From: Onchidella celtica
Taxonomy: Eukaryota; Mollusca; Gastropoda; Systellommatophora; Onchidiidae
Length of the DNA stretch: 64,000 nucleotides
Direction of reading: 5' to 3'
NCBI GenBank assembly: GCA_963931925.1
Contig: OZ007583.1
Location: 17,632,548-17,696,547 of the forward strand
Below, one piece after another: positions 11,530 to 23,900 of the stretch. Numbering within the stretch: the stretch's first letter is position 1; every line of letters begins with the position of its first letter. Position numbers and translations under genes: made by a program. The notes beneath the pieces were generated by a model. It was not told the origin of the DNA and searched no databases. It was given only the letters and a program-made list of their open reading frames with translations.

Positions 11530-13100
11530 CGAGGTGTAAAATGCTGGCTGCATTGATCCTCGTAAAACAAAGACCTCAAACCTGTAGGCACGGACGTGGC
11601 AGTGAGAGATGCTCTAAAATGCTGGCTGCATTGATCCTCGTAAAACAAAGACCTCAAACCTGTAGGCACGGACGTGGCAGTGAGAGATGCTCTAAAATGC
11701 TGGCTGCAGTGATCCTCGTAAAACAAAGACCTCAAACCTGTAGGCACGGACGTGGCAGTGAGAGATGCTCTAAAATGCTGGCTGCAGTGATCCTCGTAAA
11801 ACAAAGACCTCAAACCTGTAGGCACGGACGTGGCAGTGAGAGATGCTCTAAAATGCTGGCTGCAATGATCCTCGTAAAACAAAGACCTCAAACCTGTAGG
11901 CACGGACGTGGCAGTGAGAGATGCTCTAAAATGCTGGCTGCAGTGATCCTCGTAAAACAAAGACCTCAAACCTGTAGGCACGGACGTGGCAGTGAGAGAT
12001 GCTCTAAAATGCTGGCTGCAGTGATCCTCGTAAAACAAAGACCTCAAACCTGTAGGCACGGACGTGGCAGTGAGAGATGCTCTAAAATGCTGGCTGCAGT
12101 GATCCTCGTAAAACAAAGACCTCAAACCTGTAGGCACGGACGTGGCAGTGAGAGATGCTCTAAAATGCTGGCTGCAGTGATCCTCGTAAAACAAAGACCT
12201 CAAACCTGTAGGCACGGACGTGGCAGTGAGAGATGCTCTAAAATGCTGGCTGCAGTGATCCTCGTAAAACAAAGACCTCAAACCTGTAGGCACGGACGTG
12301 GCAGTGAGAGATGCTCTAAAGTGCTGGCTGCAGTGATCCTCGTAAAACAAAGACCTCAAACCTGTAGGCACGGACGTGGCAGTGAGAGATGCTCTAAAAT
12401 GCTGGCTGCAGTGATCCTCGTAAAACAAAGACCTCAAACCTGTAGGCACGGACGTGGCAGTGAGAGATGCTCTAAAAGGCTGGCTGCAGTGATCCTCGTA
12501 AAACAAAGACCTCAAACCTGTAGGCACGGACGTGGCAGTGAGAGATGCTCTAAAATGCTGGCTGCAGTGATCCTCGTAAAACAAAGACCTCAAACCTGTA
12601 GGCACGGACGTGGCAGTGAGAGATGCTCTAAAATGCTGGCTGCAGTGATCCTCGTAAAACAAAGACCTCAAACCTGTAGGCACGGACGTGGCAGTGAGAG
12701 ATGCTCTAAAATGCTGGCTGCAGTGATCCTCGTAAAACAAAGACCTCAAACCTGTAGGCACGGACGTGGCAGTGAGAGATGCTCTAAAATGCTGGCTGCA
12801 GTGATCCTCGTAAAACAAAGACCTCAAACCTGTAGGCACGGACGTGGCAGTGAGAGATGCTCTAAAATGCTGGCTGCATTGATCCTCGTAAAACAAAGAC
12901 CTCAAACCTGTAGGCACGGACGTGGCAGTGAGAGATGCTCTAAAATGCTGGCTGCAGTGATCCTCGTAAAACAAAGACCTCAAACCTGTAGGCACGGACG
13001 TGGCAGTGAGAGATGCTCTAAAATGCTGGCTGCATTGATCCTCGTAAAACAAAGACCTCAAACCTGTAGGCACGGACGTGGCAGTGAGAGATGCTCGGGG
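11530..13100. repeat. 78-bp minisatellite, 20 tandem copies
   Basis: Twenty copies in register from 11541, unit beginning ATGCTGGCTGCAGTGATCCT and containing AAACAAAGACCTCAAACC and GGCACGGACGTGGCAGTG. The copies are almost identical. I see variation at only two places: the base after GCTGCA (T in copies 1, 2, 18 and 20, A in copy 5, G elsewhere), and the ATG at the unit start (GTG in copy 11, AGG in copy 13). Since 78 = 3 x 26, open frames of 547 codons (+) and 574 codons (-) run through it; these are consequences of the period and lack any domain, splice or start support. The entry flank (AAGCGAGGTGTAAAATGC) and the unit body match the tail of the family A repeat at about 3250-3300. Confidence 0.95.
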
Positions 13101-13249
13101 GAGTGGTTTCAATGTGGGGTTCCAATGGAGTCCTGGGTCCCGTGTGGCTTTGATGTAGCACTTACCCAGGCACCCAGTGGATGACGGTTCAGATCCAACG
13201 GCAAAATGCTGAGGCCAACCGAAAGACAAAGACCTCATCCCAGTTTAGT
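13101..13249. other. Minisatellite right flank
   Basis: Unique sequence follows the last repeat. At 13203-13237 a degenerate piece (AAATGCTGAGGCC...CAAAGACCTCAT) still resembles the 78-bp unit, suggesting a decayed outer copy or the remaining end of the founding element. Confidence 0.5.
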
Positions 13250-13437
13250 AACAGTTATAGGTTTTGAGTTTAAGTTTGAGTTTAGGTTTTATGGCCCGTC
13301 GACAGACAACTGCCACTTCTGCGCCTTTCACAGTCTATTTGAGTACTTTATTCATGTTTGGTGTTCAGATCTTCATCAGTTACACTTTCAGAAATTGAAT
13401 TAAATTGTTCCGTATGAATTTTATTTTCACCTTTCAC
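13250..13437 (+). repeat. Dispersed repeat family B, copy 1
   Basis: Landmarks in order: GTTTGAGTTTAGGTTTTA, TGCGCCTTTCACAGTCTATT, TGAGTACTTTATTCATG, GAAATTGAATTAAAT. The same order is found at 23.64-23.83 kb (+) and, reverse-complemented, at 27.90-28.05 and 47.47-47.65 kb. About 190 bp; class unknown, SINE-like size. Confidence 0.7.
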
Positions 13438-13816
13438 CTAGGCGTTTTCCACCCACTGCAGGATGTAGCCCCCCCCCCCCCCCGACAATGCTTACCACGT
13501 TGTTCCTCCTCTCTTTGTAATGTCGTCCTTCCATCTTCTTCCTGGTCGTCCTCTTGTTCTTTTTCCTGTCCTTGTCTGCCATTCAGTGCAGCGTTTTGTC
13601 CACCTATTGTCATTCATCCTCCCCACGTGCCCGGCCCAATTCCACTTTTGTTGTAGCATGAATTCCACTACTTCTTTTAGTTTTGTTTGTTTGCGTATGT
13701 CAGCTTGGGGGGTTCTATCTTGCAGTCTGATGTTAAGCAGTTTTCTCTCCATTGCCCTATGAGTAGTTCTTAGTTTATTCGTGAGCTGTTTTGTGATCGG
13801 CCATGTTTGACTACCA
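13438..13816 (-). mobile_element. Outer LINE, 3' coding part (RTE-type), broken
   Basis: Minus-strand translation gives YGSQTWPITKQLTNKLRTTH and, further on, WNWAGHVGRMNDNRWTKR and GRPGRRWKDDI, a series typical of the C-terminal region of endonuclease/reverse-transcriptase LINE proteins, ending near 13439 after YILQWVENA. The frame is broken by a C15 tract (G15 on the coding strand, 13469-13483) just before that end. The 5' side of the protein resumes at 14445, beyond an inserted second LINE: joining the flanks restores a continuous codon series at the breakpoint (PKIT then YGSQTW). Pseudogenised remnant. Confidence 0.8.
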
Positions 13817-13819
13817 TAT

Positions 13820-14441
13820 TAAGATAAGATAAGATAAGATACATTTTATTCGTCCTTGTACAAGGAAATTTGTTTTGATCATTGAATACATAACAATACA
13901 GTTACAGAAGCAGAAAGTATGATACATAGCGCGCACACACACATACACTGATAAATTAACTAAATTAACAAAATTAACAGTGCACACAATATGCTTCCCT
14001 AACTAAAACACATTGACCTGACACGCAGGACATAATTCAACTGTGCACAGATTACGATCAAGATGACGACATTATTGTAACATCCTAGTTGATGATGGAA
14101 TAAACGATTTAAAGTAGCGCTCAGTTTTAGTTTTCTTTGACAACAGCCTTAAACTTCTTACAGATCTTATATATTCCTTGTTCAGGGGATGTTGGGGGTC
14201 ATTTATAATAATATTAGCTTTTTTAATACAAGCACCAGTGTACAGCTCATCAAAATATGGCAGATCACAGATACAAATTTTGGATGCTTTTTTAATTAAA
14301 TTATTGATCTTATTTTTATCTTTTTGTAAGATGTTTCCTCCCCAACAGACAACTCCATACATCAAAACGCTCTGAATAGCCATGGTGTAAAATATTTTCA
14401 GAATGCTTTTGCTAACTTTTAAAAAGCGGAGCTTTTATTAT
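13820..14441 (-). mobile_element. Inner LINE 3' fragment nested in an outer LINE
   Basis: A 622-bp, 5'-truncated LINE. The minus strand encodes a reverse-transcriptase C-terminus (residue runs SILKIFYTMAIQSVLMYGV and [12 protein letters not shown]), then a 3' UTR ending in the CTTGTACAAGGACGAATAAAA region and a (TTATC)n tail, seen on the plus strand as (AAGAT)n at 13820-13840. A TAT duplication (13817-13819 and 14442-14444) may be a 3-bp target duplication. The same 3' UTR and tail recur in forward orientation at 26624-26946. CR1/Rex1-like assignment is tentative. Confidence 0.8.
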
Positions 14442-14444
14442 TAT

Positions 14445-15290
14445 GTAATCTTTGGAAGAATGCATTGATTGAATACTTGCTTCTTGGGGGACATTGGCAG
14501 TTTGGAATCCAGTAATATCTCTCTGTTTTTTCCAAAACCACTCCATGCTGCTCTTACTCTGGTGTTTAATTCAGTTTGCTTGTTGTGTTCCATATTCACT
14601 ATCTGGCCTAAGTATTTATACTCCATGACTTTTTCGATGACTTTGTTTTCAATTATAACCTTTTCTTCTGTCTTGTAGTTTGTCATATACATGTATTTAG
14701 TTTTGCCCTTGTGCATCTTCAGGCCGACGTTCTTGCCTTCTTTGTTTAGTATGTTGAGATTGGTTTCCCTTTGGTGTACTTCATCTGTGCTGAGTACAAT
14801 ATCGTCTGCAAATCTCTCGTCTTGCACAGATCTTCACCATCAAATATTTATGTCATTTTCTAGATGTATCTGTTTAAATATTTCTTCGATTGTTGCTGTA
14901 AATAATTTGGCGATATGGGCTCTCCCTGTCTCACTCCTCTTTCTATGGCAAACTTTTCTGATACATGATTATCGATCTGTATTGTGGAAGAGGCATCTGT
15001 ATATAGCCTATATTTTGTAGTATTTTTATATAAACTTCGTATATATTGATCTTTCTGAGGGCTTCAAAGATTGCGTAATGTTCAACGGAATCGAAGGCTT
15101 TTTCGTAGTCGATATAGCCCACACACAGTGGCAGATTATATTCTTTACTTTTTTTCTATTATTTGGTTAAGAGCCTGTAGGTGGTCTGTTGTTGAGTAAC
15201 TCTTTCTGAAACCTTTATAAATTTTATGACATTGGTAAAATTCTCAAAAGCTGTTTTGAACAGATCTGAAGAGAGTTTTGTATGTTTATA
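14445..15290 (-). mobile_element. Outer LINE, reverse transcriptase part, broken
   Basis: The minus strand encodes, in several frames, GFRKSYSTTDHLQALNQ, then YIDYEKAFDSVEHYAIFEA, then RFADDIVLSTDEVHQ with the FADD catalytic motif, then YKYLGQIVNMEHNKQTELN and ending QCILPKIT at the insertion point of the inner LINE. At least two frameshifts or stops separate the blocks. The 5' end is truncated near 15290. It is the same element as 13438-13816. Confidence 0.8.
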
Positions 15291-15429
15291 AATGTTTTTA
15301 AATCACATTGTAGACCGTAGCCTCTTTCTTTATAAGGTCAATCTTAGTGAATGTGATCAGCCAATTGAGAGTTTTTGCTTTGTTTTGTTTCTATTACCTC
15401 ACCTAAGAAAGAGCCCAGCCCACAACCCT
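15291..15429. other. No gene seen
   Basis: Short unassigned stretch between the LINE remnant and a degenerate repeat block. Confidence 0.3.
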
Positions 15430-15790
15430 CCGTCAATCCGACGTAGGAAATCTCAAATTTGCTCGGAGGAATGATATCATTCCAACATAAGATATGGTTT
15501 GTAGGAAATAAAATCAAAACACTATCTTGTTCCTATCACAATCTTTCGAACCAGTGGCCTTTCCGACACAGGGAATTGTATCAAAAATAATATCTTGTTC
15601 CTGCTAAAATCCTACACAAGTTTGATGTCATTTTTCATATATCAATCCGACATAGGAATCCTTTATAGAATTGACGTCGTTTAAGCATAAAAACGACGTC
15701 GTTCCTACATAATAAATTCTAACAAAATACCACTTTGTTACTACTAAAAATCTACGTTGGAATGATATCACTTTTCATACATCAGTCTAC
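15430..15790. repeat. Degenerate short-period repeat block
   Basis: Motifs recur irregularly: CAATCCGACRTAGGAA near 15434 and 15645, AATATCTTGTTCCTGCTAAA-like blocks near 15520, 15590 and 15730, and GGAATGATATCA near 15468 and 15756. Spacing is roughly multiples of 70 bp. AACGACGTCGTT at about 15693 is a short palindrome. Confidence 0.5.
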
Positions 15791-17640
15791 CACTCTACAC
15801 AGTATTGATATCAGGCTTTCTTGACTGGAATAACATTAGTATTTTATGTCCGTCTGATGAGCACTGGGACTAAAACACATTTTCTTCATAGAAATTATGC
15901 TGTTCAAAATATCTAGTAGGCTACCAAAGATGCTAGAAACAATTGTATTTAGTATATCTGCCAATACTAAAAAAAATTCATCACACTACTAACCAGATCC
16001 TTAAGTACCATAATTATTGCATTGACATGAAAACCATCCAACAACAGTTTAGAAATCCCAAGCTGGAACAACATTATTTCTATGATTACACAATACAGTT
16101 TAATGTACCGTGTGAATATTAGGACATATTGCACCGTCTGAGAGGTGTTCCTATACACAGGTATAAAGAGTATAGACATGGCCAGAACAACAGTTACTGA
16201 AGCATAGAGGATAACAGAAATACATTTTGTTTCTGATAACGATATAATCTTTATTATTTTATTCTCATTATTTTGATGCCCTTTGTCGGTACATTAAACT
16301 TCCACATATTGTGCATTGACATGAACCTTTCCGTTAAATTAGGCCTTTGAACTGAGTACATTTGGCCTAAGTCCGGCTGTTCAAGTACATGAATCCGATA
16401 ACTTCACGAACTGACTGAAGGCGATTACGACTCAGAGCAGAAGGAGCTATTTTCATTTCTTCATATAGGAAATTAATCTCCGCCGTATTTTATTCCAATC
16501 CAGGTTTCCCATGAACATTCGATGCCTGCGGTGTTTTGGATCCCATTCCAATTTTATTTTCACCTCCGGGTCCAGATGTAATACCGTAAAAGGACCCCTT
16601 CATGATGCGCACTGGGGTCTGAATCGAAATGTTTTCTTGAAATCGTAATAAAATACATATGCTACTTGATATACCTTGTTCCCTTTGAGGCATTAACTTT
16701 TGTAGAGTTAACACCACTCTTCTCTATACTATCTGTTCTGAAGGAAGAGAAGAGTAACAGGTAGGACTGAGGGTTCGTTACCTGCACATTTTTGGAGAAA
16801 GATATAACAAAGGGGGGTGTTCTCAAATTAATTCTTTTCAGTTACAGCAAGTTGTGAGCTTGTACATGTAATGTACTTCATTCATATTTCTTTCTTAAGA
16901 CAAAAGGTAATTCAATTTTAAAAGGTGGGCAAAAAAGTATTTTTTTTTTATAATTTAAAAAAACAAAAAACTTCCAACCCCCGCTTCCACCTCCATGTGG
17001 TGAACATGCATAACAGGCTTGTTCAATAGAAAAGAGATCAGCAGTGGACGTATTTACCTGCTGGCGCTTTAGCGTCATTACCAGGTCGTACTACTAATTT
17101 CTGAATATCCTTATTACATAAATGCAAGATGTACTTTTTTCTTTTTTTTAACTTTAGCTCAGTAAATCAATGCTTGCACGTGAATCGGGAGTTTTTACTA
17201 TGTTCAATTAATTTGCAACACAGCTGGGAAGTGTGGGAGGCTCCATTCATGCCTTACATAATTATTTATTCACCCGGAGAAAAAAAGGGGAGGAGAAATC
17301 CATCCATCCTGCGAAATTTAGCCCATAGGGAGTCCATCTGTCATAAAGAGGTTAGTTGTTTTGTTTTTTTTTAGGAAATTCGAACTGGATGACAGCATAT
17401 TTCATTGACTATTTTGACCACAGAGTCCATTTGCTATTCATGTAAATTAATATGACATTTTCACCGGGAAGTCCAGGTGCAGGGGTCAAAATATAATGCC
17501 ACACCGGCATGTTACGAAAGTAGAGCTGAGTTTGTTGTAGAAACCGTGGTCGACATGCCGTGCCCTGTCGTCCGAACACAATAGAATGGTTATGAAAGTA
17601 ATTTAGGGTCATGGCATTGGTTTAGAGCTTCGCTGGACAG
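15791..17640. other. No gene seen upstream of the desaturase
   Basis: AT-rich, non-repetitive at the level I can read. Short open frames have no supporting splice sites or recognisable domains. Confidence 0.4.
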
Positions 17641-17711
17641 TTCCTTGTGGCCAATACGACCGGTGGGTTGATCTTTTGTCCAGCAGGGAGAGAAGTTATT
17701 AAACAGCTGAG
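17641..17711 (+). promoter_or_regulatory. Desaturase 5' flank / probable 5' UTR
   Basis: The 70 bp before the start codon contain GGCCAATACG (a CCAAT-type pentamer at about 17651) and an in-frame TAA at 17700-17702, three codons upstream of the ATG, which supports the chosen start. No TATA box is evident; the transcription start is unknown. Confidence 0.4.
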
Positions 17712-17924
17712 ATGGGTAAAGGATCCAAGACATCTTGTGAAAACGGCATTTCAGTCCATGCTGGAACCAGACAGACAGTGACTTTTGAGGAATTGGAGAA
17801 ACACAACAAAAAAGACGACCAGTGGCTTCTTATCAACGGGAAAGCGTATAATATAACAGAGTTTGCGAAAAGACATCCAGGGGGTGCTAAGATCCTCAAT
17901 CACTATGCTGGAGAGGACGCGACA
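17712..17924 (+). CDS. FADS: Desaturase exon 1 (residues 1-71)
   Basis: Start ATG with an upstream in-frame stop. Encodes most of the cytochrome b5 domain including [14 protein letters not shown] and HPGG. Donor GTGAGT at 17925, phase 0. Confidence 0.93.
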
Positions 17925-20900
17925 GTGAGTTTTGTATTTCATTTAGGCCTATTTCATGGACTGTATTTAATCAAAAAACAAAACGAGCAATGCACTGAGC
18001 TTTATTTATGCTAAGGAATAACCTTGTCTATTCATAAAATTTAAATCATTGTCTGAAATTCCTGTCATGAGGAAATTTAGCCTAATTATTGAACCATGTC
18101 ATACTACATAGCCTAGGCCTAGCCTATAATAAATTTAATTTTCAACAAGGCCATCAACCTATACAATATAGGATCATGTAGTAAAGGAATTTGAACCCCC
18201 CACCCCACCCATCCCTTTCCCTTCTCTTTTAAAGGATAGAATTAGAGGCTCCATGCAAGTTCTTATAGGCCTACACTGGCTAAAAAAAATAAAAACATTG
18301 AAGTCATTGTTTCTGCCAGTGAAAATCAAACAGAGAAGCTATGACACTGGTAGGATGCCTTTCCCTACTCCTCTGTTAACTGCAAGTGTATAAAGTGTAA
18401 TATTCAAATTTATACTTAAACTAAAGATTTGAAATGACCAACTGGTGATTCTTTTATTAGTTTTTTGTGAAAGGATTGAAATCATAGACTGAGAGTAACC
18501 AGCATTTACCAGTTAAACTTAATTACAATCCATAGAAGTATTTTTGCATTTCCTTAAATTTTTCTTTAATGCATAGCATATGACATTTTTAAAAGTGTTT
18601 TAGCTATCAGTTGGAATAGAGTAAAATAACATCATCAGACCATTTTGAATTCATTTAACTGATTAATGTTAATATGGTGTAAATTTAAGCTGATTTGAAA
18701 TGTTGTAAATTGAGAACTCTAGTAATAAAAGAAATTTTTCATAAATAAAAATATTTTCAAAATTTACATTGGGATTTAACTTTTAACCCATACCCTGCGC
18801 GCTACCCGTAAAGCCCGCTGCCCCGTCAGTGACCTTACTCACGGAGAATCTTATCTGGGGTCACTGATCCGTGCCACTAGACGATGTCCACATACGCTTT
18901 CCACGTGGTTCGGTTTTTATTGATCGGTATGAAAACATTCGCTGCTATGCCTTATCACGCTTGATAATGAATTAACCAGCAAAACTTTAGTCTGTCAGTC
19001 TCTAACCAATGATCTGACTTATGATTCCAAACTGACAGCTGTAGTTTTCGTGAGAACGAAGCATGATAACTAGCCACGCCCTCCCAAGCCCTACACAAAT
19101 GGTTTCATCCTGATTGACACATACTAATAAACCAATGTGGACATTTGGGGCAAAGATTATTTCAGAGCTTGTTTCTGATTGGTTCTTAGATACAGACAAC
19201 TCCAGATGGTGGTCAGCTTGTGAGAAAATGAGATAATATTGCAAATTTGTTGAGCAACAGTTCGCATGTCGATGTTACATCTTTTGAAAGTGTGGGGAGA
19301 GCCTTTGAAAGCTTAGTATTTGTGATTCCGACCAGTGGTTCACTGGTTAACATGTTCATGTCACAATGCCTTTGATTTAGAAGAGATACACTACAGTGAA
19401 CAATAACACGGTGGTTACGAATCAAAAAGGTCAGTGACCCGACGCCTGAAAATAGGGCTTGCGCATGGCGCGGTCAGCTTGGCCGGGGCGACTTTTGCCG
19501 CCCGTGCGGCGTGAGCGCTTGCAAGTCAATACCGACTATTGCCGCCCCGCGCAGGGTGAGGGTTAAGTGTCTCGATTTTTTATTGTTCTTTCTGTAAATA
19601 ATCATTTTTTCATTCGTCTGTAAAGTTGAGCTTTCCAGACATTGATTGTTTGTGAGACATCAGTACATAACATATCCAAGAAATAAGTTGTCACAATAAA
19701 TGTTAACATAATCTGAGCACCTGAAGGACCAGCAGATAGAAGTGAACAATTGTATTTTAACCTGTGTTGTATGGTGGATAAATAATTAATTTTCATGTTT
19801 TTATTTCAAATCTCCCACTTCTGTAGGATGCGTGGATGGCCTTTCACAATGACAAGGAAAAGGTCAGCAAATACATGAAAAGTTTATATGTTGGAGATGT
19901 CGCAAACACACCCACGGTAAGTTTACATTTACTGTTAATGCAAGTTTTTGTTCAGACATCTGAAAAACAACAACCACAGCTTCATCCTTTTGTTGTAGCA
20001 ATTGTGTTGAGAATTTGGAATTGTACAGGTGATGCTTAAATAGAATCTATAAATTATTATAGTTATTACACATTAATTTTAGTTAGTACAGTGTTTGGAG
20101 ATCAGGCAAGCAAATATTAAACTAAAATATTCCGATCTTGTATTATCATTACTCTTCAGGAAAAGTAAGTTAGATGAGCTTGTAAATTTTGATGGTGATC
20201 AAATAAATGAAGTAAATTTGGCTCCCCACTTAATTATCCAAAACATTATAGAGGAAATGTAGTGTTTGAAAATTCATTTTTGCAAGTCAGAAAATCCCTG
20301 ATATCCTTCAGTTCATTAAAAAACCTGAAGGAAAAAGATAAATAGAAAGAATGATTTGAGCTTATTAGAAATATTTTAAAATCATGTCTGAAAGTTTGCA
20401 GTGAAGGTTTAGATATGGAAAGCTAAGATCTCATAAACATTACCTCTCCTTGCAGAGTAACCTCAAAGAAGACTTCCGGAAACTTCGTCAAATAGTGGAG
20501 GACAGTGGTTGGATGAAACCAAAGCCGTTGTTTCATGTCTTTCATTTACTTCATATTGTTTTATTAGAAGCCTTTGCTGTGTGGATGCTGTGGTATTTTG
20601 GTGCCAACATAATAACGTTTCTGGCAGCAGTGATAGTCATGGCCACCTCGCAGGTGAGAGCAGAGACTATTTCATCCCCATTTGTCTTTTGTCATTTGAT
20701 ATTTTCAATCTTTGTTAGTTTGTTTGAGTTGGTCATCTGCTCAGCTTTTCTTGTCCAATTTTCCATGTTCATCTCTCTTTTATCTTTAAATCATATTGTC
20801 AAACTGGTGGTACACTGAATCAAGTCTGTTTTATCTTGTTTTTAGTGTGAGCTGTTGTCTGTGGAGTTAAACAAGACCTCGCATATTGGCGACACAGAAA

Positions 20901-23900
20901 CAAAGCTGTCTCACTAGTTTGGATGCATCAAAACTGTCTTGGGTCCGCGGGGGGAAAGAAAGTCCTTGGGCACTGAGCAGAAATAGATGCAAAACAGATT
21001 TGACACCATGTGTGACCAGTTTTATTGTCTTTATTGCTTGGCTTTGTTTTTACCTTTGTCCCTGTTTAGTCCATTGTGTTATCTTTGTTAAATATTTGTG
21101 AGTGACTTGTGAGCCCTGTTGGTGTTTTCGGAGGATCTCTGCTCTAGGCATTTGCACTTCCCTTTTTCTTGTTCTTTTTTTTTTATTATTGTTTTTGTTG
21201 TATTTAAATTTGCATATATATCTGTTTGATCCCAATTTGGTGGGAGGGGGGACAGGAGGAGAAGGGGGGGGGGGGGGCTGTTCTTATCAACTTCCAACTG
21301 CGAAGGTATCTGTATAACGTGCGCAACGTGCACACGGGCCATCTAAGTTTTCATCCTTATCAGAGAAGACTAGGTGTTTGATCCTAATACCATAGGATCA
21401 GGAACAGGAAATTTCCCCAAATATCCAACATGCCTGCACCAACTGAAAACCGACCAAGCCCTTTTGGTTGTGTCTTCTTCTATTGTGTTTATTACAACTG
21501 TGTATCATTTTGACCTGTTGAACATATAATACACTAGCTGAGGTCCCCGGCCCTGCCCGGGATGAATCGGTTTGAATATTGGTTTCAGTTCTGGGTGGTT
21601 ATTATGGACCTGCTTCATCTGGCCTATTACTATTTGTTTATTTTATCTTTGTTTGTTTGTTTTTAAATAAGTCTTACTGCTCTGCCTTTGTGAGTTGACA
21701 CACTGCGCATCCCGTACAACAGCATGATTTGTGCACGGGTTAGTGTGTTTGATAGTGAACACATCGCAGGAAGTGATAACGAAACCTTAAAATGGCGAAC
21801 CATGACTCGAAATAGACCTAAATCATGGCGAAACAATAAATTTCCAATAAAAAAAAACAACACCGATTTGAGACTTCTAATAAAAACTGCACCCTTACAG
21901 CCATTCTGATGCACCATATAAAATTTGAAGTCTGAGTGTTGAGTGGTTCAGAAGCCTTTTGCTACGAAAAATCTCAAGTCTACAAATATATATATAGTAT
22001 GGATGTAGTAATCATTGTGAAGATATGTACTGGAAGTCTAATCAGACTGAATTTGTTGTTTTTTCCTGTTTATGCTGATGAAAGACTTGTGGTAGTCAGT
22101 TGTTATTTTTCTCTCCACAGGCTCAAGCTGGTTGGACGCAGCATGATTTTGGTCATCATAGTGTTTTCAAAGATCTTAAACGTTCTCATATATCCCATCA
22201 TTTCATAATAGGATTTATAAAGGTGAGCATTACACAACTTCGAGTTTTTGAAACCTTTTAATTTTTTCACATTTATAGGCAACACTCCAAGGGCACAGCA
22301 TTCTACATCTTGAATGACTAAAATGTCAGCTTGAAGCATTGGGTAAATCTGAGAAGATAGGCAGTGTGTCTGTTTTTCAAGATGTACACTGAACAACATC
22401 AGGGTCTAATTATTATGGAATATAATCATTGCTGTTGTCTGTAAAATCTGCAATGGTGTGTTAAGTGTATCTTGTAATGTGTTGTTGTGTGTACTTGACA
22501 AGACTAGAGTACATGAGCATGGGCCTGCCTTAGGCCTCCATTTGGGAGCAATTGGTCCAACTGGGCCAAAACCAACCCTCAACATCTTGGCACAGAATGC
22601 TGTGACATAATGTGCAGTACATTGCTGAGCCATGAAGGGGTTAACTGTGAAGACTTTATTAATACTCTAACTCTTTGTCATGAGGTTTCCTTTGACATCA
22701 GCAGCATGGCATGTAGTTGTCCTTAAATGCTAGAGACTGACACATCATTTAATGGGAGCAGACTACATCATCACTGTTCCCTAAGACTAAGGTACCTCAA
22801 AAATTCAAAAAAAATTGTTTTAATACTTATTCAAGTACATTCAAAGTCGCATAGAATGATCTTGGTTATAGATTCCTAAGCCGAAAAATAACTGAATAGC
22901 AAACTTGAGTTGTCGAGACATATTTTGAATATTGCTGAATTTCTCTCCAGGGTGCCTCCTCACACTGGTGGAACTTTCGTCACTTCCAACATCATGCCAA
23001 GCCCAACAGGATCAGGAAGGACCCTGATATTGACATTGCCTACCTATTCCTTATAGGGGATAAATTACCGGTTGAATTTGGGAAAAAGAAACGAGGATTC
23101 ATGCCTTACAACTGGCAGCACGATTACTTTTTCTTGTGTAAGTATTGTTTAGATGGTCATTTTTCAGGTTCTGTTTTATAGTCAGTCCTTAGCACACAAA
23201 TCAGCATATATGTAATTGGTTTTGATACCGAGTCCAGTCCTGGGTTGTTTTTTGATTTGTAGATGTATTTGTTACTCAGAACTGAGCATAGCACACTTTT
23301 CATGTTGTTTTTACCCTTATTGGTACGTCCTTTGAAGTACATTTAAGCCCAAGGAAGTCTTATTTTACACAGGAAAAAAAACAAATCCAGAATAAATAAG
23401 ATTTATTTTGATGTTAAAATGTTTGCTTTATGTGAAGTGGTTGTCCATTTTCATCTTTTTTTTTTTTCAGTGGGACCACCATTACTGTTGCCTATTTACT
23501 TTCACTTTGAAATCATCTATTTTTGTTTCAAGAGGAGAGACTGGCTGGTAAGCAGCAGAGAACAGGAAACATAATTTCTGGGTGTCTTGTTAAAGAGTTC
23601 AGTGGTTTTGAATTTAAAAAGATGGGAGAGCACAGTTTTAGAATACAGTCGTGTGTTGCAGGCATGAGGTTTGAGTTTGGGTTTTACAGCATGTTGGCAC
23701 GACAACGGACACATTGCGTCTTTCACTGTCTGTTTGAGTACTTTATTTATATTGACTATTCAGAGCTCCAATCCAAATTTCGCAAATAAAATTAAATAAA
23801 TACATGTAAATTTTATTACAGTGGTAAAATTTTGTAAAGTTGTTTTGTATAGATGTGGAAAGAGTTTAATAAATGTGATAGGGTGATACCTGTAGAAGAG

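Noticed and set aside
11541-13100. CRISPR-like array
   Set aside because: There are no unique spacers: the whole 78-bp unit is conserved, and the context is a eukaryotic genome.
11541-13184. 547-codon plus-strand and 574-codon minus-strand reading frames as protein genes
   Set aside because: They are generated by a 78-bp tandem repeat whose period is divisible by three; no domain, splice or start context supports translation.
17712-18014. 100-codon frame as a stand-alone cytochrome b5 protein
   Set aside because: The last 29 codons are intronic read-through past a GTGAGT donor; exon 2 continues the domain in phase.
20450-20818. 122-codon frame as an independent membrane protein
   Set aside because: It is desaturase exon 3 with intronic read-through on both sides.
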